64,000 nucleotides of DNA from Sinorhizobium garamanticum (GTDB taxonomy: Bacteria > Pseudomonadota > Alphaproteobacteria > Rhizobiales > Rhizobiaceae), in assembly GCF_029892065.1 (NCBI RefSeq), contig NZ_CP120375.1, forward strand, positions 186,001 through 250,000, read 5' to 3'. Positions 58,102-64,000 of the stretch are shown piece by piece. The position numbers and the translations under genes are program-made. Positions within the stretch are counted from its first letter, which is position 1. The number at the start of each line of letters is the position of its first letter. Below the pieces are notes generated by a model that did not search any database, was not told the origin of the DNA, and saw nothing but the letters and a program-made list of their open reading frames with translations.

Positions 58102-59115
58102 ATGCGACATACTGTCGTACAAACAAACTGCACTGACCGCCATCATCTGTCGGACGCTGCTGTGCATGAACATCGGTCTATATTGCCGATGTTCATGCCC
58201 ACCAATGGCATGAGTATGAGGGACGCCGAAGTCGTGTCAACGCCGGCCGATGTCCAATTGCAGAGATCGGCCGGCGGGCCAACACTCGGAGACGTCGCCG
58301 CCCACAACAATAGTGCCGAAGCTAGTCTGGGAGCACGGCTAGCCTCAGTTGACATATATAAAATTAGCGCGTTGCTGCACAGCCTCAATCTGGAGTTCCG
58401 TGACTCTGCGAGATTGGACCGGCAAATTGCGCGTGACTGCGACATCGCGGCGCAGGGAGCTGCTGCCAAGGCGCTTCGCGATTCAGGGCTATGTCAGCTG
58501 GTCGGCACGTTCCTAACCTCCGCCTTCGCGATAGCCGGTGCGGGTGTCAGCCTTAAAGGCGCGAGTAAGGCACAGGCGCGTTTCGATGTGGAGATCGGCA
58601 GTTCGACGGCCCGCAACAAGACGAGTTTTAAGGCCGGCCTATTCAAGCACGGCGGCATAAGACAACTATTTCAGGCCGGCCTATTCAAGCACGGCGGCAG
58701 AAGACAGCTAAATGAAGCCCTCTGTAATATTGCCTATTATCTGCTGAGACGCGCTGCACGAGGGCCTCAAGCCCCCCGCGCCCGCTTGGGTAGTCGGCCT
58801 GCCGGCTTTGACCCAGACAGGGTCTACAGAGCCCAGCAAGTCGCACAGCGGACCACGATGAGCTGGGGTGGTGTCGCTACGGGCATAACCGAGCTCGGCA
58901 AGCTCGGTGGTGCCGCCCTCAACATGGGGGCGACGGTTGAGCAGGAGAAAAAGGCAAAGCTGGAAGCGGAGAGCACCAAGATGCGCTCTCGCGCTGACGA
59001 CGAGAGTGAATTCAAATCGGCATATGAAAAGATGATCCAGGATGTTCTGGAAAAGCTTTCCGAAGTGAGACGCGCGGACGCTGACACGAGGAGCAAGATC
59101 GCCAACATGGGATGA
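58102..59115 (+). CDS. T3SS small translocator SctB (SseD/EspB-like)
   Basis: A 337-residue protein with one predicted membrane segment (LCQLVGTFLTSAFAIAGAGVSL, near 140) and a helical C-terminus (AYEKMIQDVLEKLSEVRRAD), the layout of the second pore protein. A tandem repeat of about 15 residues (KAGLFKHGGIRQLFQ, QAGLFKHGGRRQLNE) at residues 178-205 is an unusual insertion. It follows SctE by 47 bases with GGAGAG upstream of ATG 58102. Confidence 0.7.
   Translation: MRHTVVQTNCTDRHHLSDAAVHEHRSILPMFMPTNGMSMRDAEVVSTPADVQLQRSAGGPTLGDVAAHNNSAEASLGARLASVDIYKISALLHSLNLEFRDSARLDRQIARDCDIAAQGAAAKALRDSGLCQLVGTFLTSAFAIAGAGVSLKGASKAQARFDVEIGSSTARNKTSFKAGLFKHGGIRQLFQAGLFKHGGRRQLNEALCNIAYYLLRRAARGPQAPRARLGSRPAGFDPDRVYRAQQVAQRTTMSWGGVATGITELGKLGGAALNMGATVEQEKKAKLEAESTKMRSRADDESEFKSAYEKMIQDVLEKLSEVRRADADTRSKIANMG
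58633..58712 (+). repeat. Tandem in-frame duplication inside SctB
   Basis: GGCCGGCCTATTCAAGCACG occurs at about 58633 and again at about 58675, with flanking bases also matching, giving a near-exact 42-base unit in tandem. It keeps the frame. Confidence 0.85.
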
Positions 59116-59152
59116 GAGCAGGAACAAGTTAAATCTACACAGGAAAAGGTCG

Positions 59153-59692
59153 ATGATGATCTCAAAGACGGACTTCGGAAATGCATTTTATCGCGATGTG
59201 TCCAACACTTCCGGGAGTGGGGGCAGCTTGGCCGCGATGGCACTGCTACTCCAGATAGAGCGGTATAATATTCTCGATGCTCAAGCTAAAGACGAATTCG
59301 AAGACATGCAGAAGCGGAATGATTGGCTGAAGACCGCGAACGCCGCTCTGGCCGCGCTGCGCGTCAACCGGCCCGGTAACGACAAGGACGTTAAAGATTA
59401 TGGCACGTTTGTGGACGCACAGGGCAAGACCCAGAATGTCCATCAGTGGATGCTCGCGAACGGCATCCCTATCGAGCAGAACAAGGGCGATACCGCCGGT
59501 GTTCAGTCGGAGTTCGATGCCGCCATCTCCAATCTCAAATCGCGCATCGATACTGTGAATAGCGACTCGCAGATGGCGTTAATTCGCCTGCAATCCCTGA
59601 TGGACAAAGTAAATCAGTCCGTTGAGCTGGCGACCAACTTGTTGGCCAAGGATACCAAAGCTAAGGAGATCATCCTTGGCAATATCAGGTAA
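59153..59692 (+). CDS. EspA/SseB-like T3SS filament or tip protein
   Basis: A 179-residue secreted-filament-type protein. The C-terminal segment SDSQMALIRLQSLMDKVNQS and LATNLLAKDTKAKEIILGNIR follows the EspA/SseB/EseB pattern (N-S-Q-x-x-x-I-x-L-Q-S-L-x-x-K-x-N-x-x ... GN-R). The N-terminal helix (LAAMALLLQIERYNILDAQAKDEFEDMQKRNDWLKTANAAL) is also a coiled-coil region of that family. In EPEC and SPI-2 these polymerise into a sheath that joins the needle to the translocon. ATG 59153 has AGGAAAAGG upstream. Confidence 0.78.
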   Translation: MMISKTDFGNAFYRDVSNTSGSGGSLAAMALLLQIERYNILDAQAKDEFEDMQKRNDWLKTANAALAALRVNRPGNDKDVKDYGTFVDAQGKTQNVHQWMLANGIPIEQNKGDTAGVQSEFDAAISNLKSRIDTVNSDSQMALIRLQSLMDKVNQSVELATNLLAKDTKAKEIILGNIR

Positions 59693-59764
59693 AGAGCGTT
59701 CGTGCCCGCGCACCCGGCCCGCGAATATTGTGGCGTTTGTAGTTTGTCAAGTAGGCGTGAGCGG

Positions 59765-61858
59765 ATGACCGTTTCCAGCAGGAATACTGTATTGCTTTTT
59801 CTCCCCTGTTTACTGTTACCTCTTGGTGGATGCGCCAGCAGTGGTACGATTGCAGAGCGCGCGATTTTATTAAACTCGCCGTCCTTCGTCCCCTCTGGAT
59901 CTGTGTCTGCGCAAGAGGCTCGCGGACCGCAGACTAACGGCTTTGAAGTGCTGGCGCAGAGGCAAGCGCAGCCAGTCGCAGCCACAGGTGAACGGAAGCT
60001 GCCGGTGGTGTCGGATAGAAGGCCGGTGAGCCTCGACTATACCAATGTCGACATTCGCGAAGTGGTGCAGGACATCGTTGGTGATATTATGAGCATGCCC
60101 GTTGTTATAGATCCTGGCGTTGGAGGGAAAATGAGCCTTCATACATTGCGCCAGGTGCCCGCGAATGACGTGCCTCGGCTGCTCGACAAAGCGCTGGCGC
60201 CGCACGGCTATGGGTTAGCTGCGGGTGGTCAAGGAGTGCGGGTGGGGCGTTTGGCCGACCTCGCCGGCGGGACGCAGAATAGCGTCCAAGTTATTCCTGT
60301 GAGGTATGTCGATCCGACTGAGGTGGTCGAAGTAATCCGACCCAACTTGGAAGAGGGTGTGCGCCTCACTCCAGCGCCCGGAGGGGGAAGCATTGTTGTC
60401 AGTGGGCCACCTGAATCTGTGAGTTCTGTGCGGCAACTGGTCGACCTCTTTGACACCGACGACATGCTTCACAAATCATTCGCGCTGTACACGCTGTTGC
60501 AAGCGAGCCCGGCCGACGTCGAGCGAGAACTCAGTTTGTTGTTTACGCAAAGCGGCCGAGAGAGAGGGCCTGTCCAATTTGCGGCGCTAGAGCGATTGAA
60601 TGGTATCCTTGTTGTGGCTAAAGATCCTGCAGCTCTTAAGCAAGTCCACCGGGCGATCATCAAACTGGATAGTGCGGCCGGGGCTACGGCAGGAATTCAC
60701 GTGCGTCCACTGCTGTACCGGCGAGCATCGGAACTGGCGCATGTGCTGGCGCAAACGTTCGGCGCTGAGGCGCCCAGTGCTGTTGCGCGTGCACAGCCTG
60801 CGGGGACGTTCGGCAGGTTATCGGTGGGCAGTGGCGCATCCAATCAAACCAGTCTGCCGGTCAATGTGCCAGATTTGCCGATCGAAACGCCAGATGCGAC
60901 GAGCTCGATCACACATCCGGTGAACGAAATATCAATTGCGGCGAAGCCTCTCGGCCTCTCGGCGCCGGTGCGGATCCAGGCGGACCCCGGACAGAACGCG
61001 CTCATAGTATTCGCAGCACCCCACGACTACAAGCTCGTGGAAGCCGCGATCCGTCAACTCGACATCAAGCCTAGACAGGTTCTCATCCAAGCCATCGTTG
61101 CCGAGGTGAGGCTGAGTAATGATCTACGCTATGGCGTGGACTATCTCCTGTCGACCAGGGGCTTGGGCGCAGTTCCAAATGGCTTGTCGTATGCCTTTCC
61201 CGGCGAAGGGGCCAACATTGTGTTACATGCGCTAAGCGGGCTTGGCGATGTCAAGGTTGTATCTGCGCCGCGCATCCTGGCAGTCGACAATCAAACCGCC
61301 ACGATTCAGGTGGGGGATCAGGTCCCGATCCTGGTCCGATCATCGCAATCTACCGTAAGCGAGAACTCATCGATCGTCAGCGAAGTCGAGATGCGCGACA
61401 CAGGAGTGATATTGGCTGTTACGCCCAGAATCGGCGCTGGCGGCAGTATAACGCTAGACACGTTTCAGGAGGTCAGCACAGGCAACAGGAACACGCTCAC
61501 CGATGTCCAATCTCCAGTGATTTCGGTGCGCCGATTGCGGAGTACCGTATCGACACGAAGCGGCGACACGATCGTTATTGGGGGATTGATGCAAGATAGC
61601 ACCAACCGCTCCAATCTGGGCCTTCCTATGCTGAAGGACATTCCGCTTTTGGGGGCGCTGTTCCGCAACACGGAACACGCCAAGCAACGGACCGAACTCT
61701 TGATATTGCTTAACCCCCGGGTGGTTGACAGCGACGCCGACGCAAGAGCCCTGACCGAGGAGCTGCGCGAAAAGTTCGAGTCCCTGGCCCCCGACTTGGG
61801 CCGCCGGCTGTCGCCGTCAGCTCAGCCGCACAGTCGAAAGCGAAATGGGGGCAGCTGA
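59765..61858 (+). CDS. Outer-membrane secretin SctC, full-length and GspD-like
   Basis: A 697-residue secretin lipoprotein. The lipobox LGGC gives Cys20. N-terminal domains include VSLDYTNVDIREVVQDIVGD (N0) and ring-building modules at about 140-330. The secretin core has VLIQAIVAEVRLSNDLRYGVDYL, IQVGDQVPILVRS and MLKDIPLLGALFRNTEHAKQRTELLILLNPRVV. The lipoprotein signal, extra N modules and C-terminal motif look closer to type II GspD than to YscC. Other rhizobia of the NGR234 type split this function between NolW and RhcC1. ATG 59765 is preferred to an upstream GTG at 59702 because it gives a clean lipoprotein signal. Confidence 0.88.
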   Translation: MTVSSRNTVLLFLPCLLLPLGGCASSGTIAERAILLNSPSFVPSGSVSAQEARGPQTNGFEVLAQRQAQPVAATGERKLPVVSDRRPVSLDYTNVDIREVVQDIVGDIMSMPVVIDPGVGGKMSLHTLRQVPANDVPRLLDKALAPHGYGLAAGGQGVRVGRLADLAGGTQNSVQVIPVRYVDPTEVVEVIRPNLEEGVRLTPAPGGGSIVVSGPPESVSSVRQLVDLFDTDDMLHKSFALYTLLQASPADVERELSLLFTQSGRERGPVQFAALERLNGILVVAKDPAALKQVHRAIIKLDSAAGATAGIHVRPLLYRRASELAHVLAQTFGAEAPSAVARAQPAGTFGRLSVGSGASNQTSLPVNVPDLPIETPDATSSITHPVNEISIAAKPLGLSAPVRIQADPGQNALIVFAAPHDYKLVEAAIRQLDIKPRQVLIQAIVAEVRLSNDLRYGVDYLLSTRGLGAVPNGLSYAFPGEGANIVLHALSGLGDVKVVSAPRILAVDNQTATIQVGDQVPILVRSSQSTVSENSSIVSEVEMRDTGVILAVTPRIGAGGSITLDTFQEVSTGNRNTLTDVQSPVISVRRLRSTVSTRSGDTIVIGGLMQDSTNRSNLGLPMLKDIPLLGALFRNTEHAKQRTELLILLNPRVVDSDADARALTEELREKFESLAPDLGRRLSPSAQPHSRKRNGGS

Positions 61859-62410
61859 CCTGAACCGGCTCGGCTGCCGGATTGCGCGAGACTATGAATG
61901 GATCGCTCTCTCCACATAGGGAGTGCTCTGGTAGTGACCAGCAGCACGAATTCGTCGAGGTCAGATCGTTGTGCGCCATGCGCCCCAACCTGCGGCGCCG
62001 GCAACTGGCGTCCACCGGATCGGTGTGCGCGATATGTTGCAGACCATTCGGCCCGCGTCACAGTGGGATGCTATGATGCCGGACGCGGCCAAAAAGCGCT
62101 TCGGGCACCCTCGGACTGATGCACCGATGCCAGCACCGCATCCGGTCGAGCCATTAGGGAGAAGGGCAGCCCCCGAGGAAACACGGGACCCGGCCTTCGT
62201 AAGCGATAGTACCTGCTGACCTGCTGACCAACGGGCCACCCGGACAAGCACCTGGACTTGAGAGCCGTCGACAAGTGCAAGAGCACATCACTACCGCTCC
62301 GGAGTGCCGAAGCAAACATGCACCTTCTTCAATCAAGCTCCATCGGACGCAGGTGCCACAGCATGCGGCCTGTCGGCCCGCAGAGTGCTGGGAATTTGCT
62401 GGAATTTTAC
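61859..62410. other. Intergenic region between secretin and needle gene
   Basis: About 0.55 kb with no supportable gene on either strand. Confidence 0.45.
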
Positions 62411-62417
62411 CAAATGA

Positions 62418-62663
62418 TCAGTTGATTTTCTGGCACACTCCCTTCAGGGCGTCGTAAATTACTTTGATCATGCCGGACTCCAAATTCAGGGCCAGGCTCC
62501 ATTGCTCGGTGAGCGATTGGAACCTGACGAGATCGGACGCGTTGTTCGGGTCCATGGAAGCCATGAAGTTGTTAAGGTTTGTTTCTGCCGCAACAGTGGC
62601 ACTGCCAAGGCTGTTGTCGATACCTCTAACGCTGATTGTAGGGCCAGTAATCTGCATGTTCAA
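62418..62663 (-). CDS. T3SS needle protein SctF-like
   Basis: An 81-residue protein of needle-subunit size, ending in the helix SLALNLESGMIKVIYDALKGVCQKIN. The two-helix pattern with a central Pro (DPNNASDLVRFQSLTEQWSLA; helices around 25-40 and 45-75) fits EscF/SsaG/PrgI-type needle monomers. It is the last gene of the leftward set after sctD and the small chaperone-like gene. Confidence 0.68.
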   Translation of the reverse strand: MNMQITGPTISVRGIDNSLGSATVAAETNLNNFMASMDPNNASDLVRFQSLTEQWSLALNLESGMIKVIYDALKGVCQKIN

Positions 62664-62699
62664 CTCCGTTTTCGCCGTATTCCTTTAATACTGCTGCAT

Positions 62700-62900
62700 C
62701 TATATCATGTTGAGAACCTCTGTCGCCGCATCTATCGCGTCGACAACAGCCGCCAAATTTGCAAATTCTTGCCTCGAAACACCAGCACTCATTTCACGCT
62801 TCAACGATTGCCGGCAGCTATCAAGTTCCCTCTCTATGGCAGTTCTCCCTGCGCGGTCCAGATCGGTTAGCAGTTGCCTTCGCGGCTCAAAAACGGCCAT
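62700..62900 (-). CDS. Small SctE-chaperone-like helical protein (YscE/SsaE type)
   Basis: A 66-residue (78 from ATG 62936) all-helical protein: VFEPRRQLLTDLDRAGRTAI, SCRQSLKREMSA, EFANLAAVVDAIDAATEVL. Size and position next to the needle gene match needle co-chaperones of the YscE/EscE/SsaE type. The longer start overlaps the end of sctD by 28 bases. Confidence 0.55.
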   Translation of the reverse strand: MAVFEPRRQLLTDLDRAGRTAIERELDSCRQSLKREMSAGVSRQEFANLAAVVDAIDAATEVLNMI

Positions 62901-62908
62901 GACTTCGT

Positions 62909-64000
62909 TCACCCTTTTTCCTCCTCCGCTATCCATCTCGGCTGGCTCGGATAAGGAACGTGCACCTCGTCCGCGCCCATACGTACAGAAATTCCGCCTC
63001 GATCGATGTTAACAATCTGCCCCAAGCTTTCGAGACTGTCGCCGAGCTTCAGGCGCGTTCGATTCTCAAGGATGATGAATGGCGTTCGGCCGAGGTGTAC
63101 ACCTCTCGGCGCCGGCAATATGACCGGCGTGAATTGCGTCTCAAGCGAGATGTAGGGCGCGAACTTCTTTTGGAAGCGCGAAGCGACGTTCTGCCACGCT
63201 TGAAAATCAGTTGGAGGCAGGGCCCCCGAAACGAGCACACCATCTGCCTTCGCCGAAACGCGAATGTGGCGACGCAGTTGGGCCGTCATCGCGGTCTCCA
63301 GAAAAACGCGAGCACGGTCGGGTGTCACGATCGCGTTTTCGACTTCGCGTAGCCTTGGAACATCCTGCTGCAGGCGATGAAGCGCCGCTTGGACCTTCGC
63401 ATCGCTTGGTCCATATCCCGTTATCGTGATCTCTCGGGCGCCGATCACCCGAACGTTGCCCTCAATTCCGAAGCCAGTCATGACCGTCGTTACGAGGTTG
63501 ATGAGCTGCGAATCGGTTATGGTGGTCGACGCTTTGGATGACACTTCCGCTTCAAGACCGGTATTGCTCGGGGCGGCTCTAAAGGCACCATCTTCTGCGG
63601 GTCGCAAATCTCCTTCGACCACCAGTTTATCATCAACGGCGCGTATGTTGACGTTGCGCGCGACATTTAATTCGCGGACGACATGCGCCGCTATCCTCAC
63701 TCGGTCAGCAGCGGGCGTGGCTTCCGAGAGGGAGGAGGGAACTGGCCCTATTGCCGCCCAAAACCAGACGAGCGGCGTGATCAGGAGAGCGCAAGCTACC
63801 GCGCTGAGCTGCAATCGCCGCGGTGTCGAGCCTACCACGAGCGGAATCTGTCGGCCGATCAAAGCTGACGCTAATTCGGAACGGCCCGAACCATGCGCGG
63901 AAGTGTCCGGCTCCCTGACTTCGGAATCGACGTCGGGAAAGCTGCTCCCGGCCGGACCAATCGTGAAAATCGTCCGCCCAACCTTTACCGGTGTCAGCCG
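62909..64000 (-). CDS. T3SS inner-ring protein SctD (cut at the right edge)
   Basis: The C-terminal >360 residues of a YscD/EscD/PrgH-type ring protein. The frame stays open to 64000 with VGRTIFTIGPAGSS at the edge, probably the end of an FHA-type cytoplasmic domain that lies outside the window. One membrane helix (LSAVACALLITPLVWFWAAIG) is followed by periplasmic BON-like modules, including VRVIGAREITITGYGPSDAKV and RRHIRVSAKADGVLVSGAL. A TTG at 63862 is only an internal possibility and not the start. Upstream (rightward) genes are unseen. Confidence 0.82.
   Translation of the reverse strand, partial: RLTPVKVGRTIFTIGPAGSSFPDVDSEVREPDTSAHGSGRSELASALIGRQIPLVVGSTPRRLQLSAVACALLITPLVWFWAAIGPVPSSLSEATPAADRVRIAAHVVRELNVARNVNIRAVDDKLVVEGDLRPAEDGAFRAAPSNTGLEAEVSSKASTTITDSQLINLVTTVMTGFGIEGNVRVIGAREITITGYGPSDAKVQAALHRLQQDVPRLREVENAIVTPDRARVFLETAMTAQLRRHIRVSAKADGVLVSGALPPTDFQAWQNVASRFQKKFAPYISLETQFTPVILPAPRGVHLGRTPFIILENRTRLKLGDSLESLGQIVNIDRGGISVRMGADEVHVPYPSQPRWIAEEEKG

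Noticed and set aside
63015..63045. tts-box-like TCTCGAAAGCT on the minus strand
   Set aside because: It lies inside sctD coding sequence and the flanking bases do not match the consensus.

Overview
The window reads as part of a symbiotic megaplasmid of a fast-growing rhizobium of the Sinorhizobium/Ensifer group. The basis is recognition of gene families and gene orders. There is a nod-box-driven nodM-nolF-nolG-nodN operon, a fixLJ-fixT-fixK-fixNOQP-fixGHIS block arranged as on S. meliloti pSymA, a syrB gene, a groESL pair, M16 proteases like the y4wA/y4wB pair of pNGR234a, and a type III secretion system (T3SS). No database search was possible, so strain identity is open.

Layout. Positions 1-2.4 kb hold a MucR/Ros-type regulator and otherwise empty DNA. 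At 2.4-9.2 kb lie a nod box, nodM, nolF, nolG and a broken nodN. A complete IS110-family element occupies 9.7-10.8 kb. At 11.2-24.2 kb is the microaerobic respiration and nitrogen-fixation regulon (all on the minus strand): a Crp-type regulator, fixSIHG, fixPQON, fixK, a FixT-like protein, fixJ and fixL. At 24.5-28.3 kb are a pseudoazurin and two hemN genes. Clear TTGA-N6-TCAA boxes precede the Crp-type gene, fixG, fixN, the pseudoazurin and both hemN genes. At 28.7-36.7 kb is a rearranged NifA-type zone with ompW, a TlpA-like redoxin, two copies of a glyoxalase-fold gene in a 1.14-kb direct duplication, an AAA+ ATPase and a fixK fragment. At 37-43.7 kb are a tolC relic, groESL with a CIRCE element, and an M16 protease pair behind a sigma-54 promoter with two NifA sites. 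At 44-48 kb are IS and SRAP relics, a HopG1/XopAG-family effector gene preceded by a FixK/FNR-type box, a syrB-like relic, syrB and an orphan tts box.

From 48.8 kb to the right edge lies the T3SS. The minus-strand operon is sctG-like, sctI(nolB), sctJ, sctK(nolU), sctL(nolV), sctN and sctO, followed by an overlapping trehalose-6-phosphate synthase gene with a long polar N-terminal extension. The divergent plus-strand operon encodes a small coiled-coil protein, a SycD-type chaperone, SseC/IpaB-like and SseD/EspB-like translocators, an EspA/SseB-like filament protein and a full-length GspD-like lipoprotein secretin. A third, leftward set is sctD (cut by the window edge), a small sctE-chaperone-like gene and a needle gene. 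The export apparatus genes sctQ-V are not in the window.

The most unusual content is a plant-symbiont T3SS whose basal genes are of rhizobial nolB-rhcJ-nolU-nolV-rhcN type but whose translocon resembles the SPI-2/EPEC type, with a HopG-family effector that may be under low-oxygen control and a TPS gene welded to the apparatus operon. At least four promoters carry TGT-N10-ACA sites at a fixed distance from sigma-54 elements, so several otherwise obscure genes (ompW, tlpA-like, glyoxalase-like, M16 pair) probably act during nitrogen fixation.
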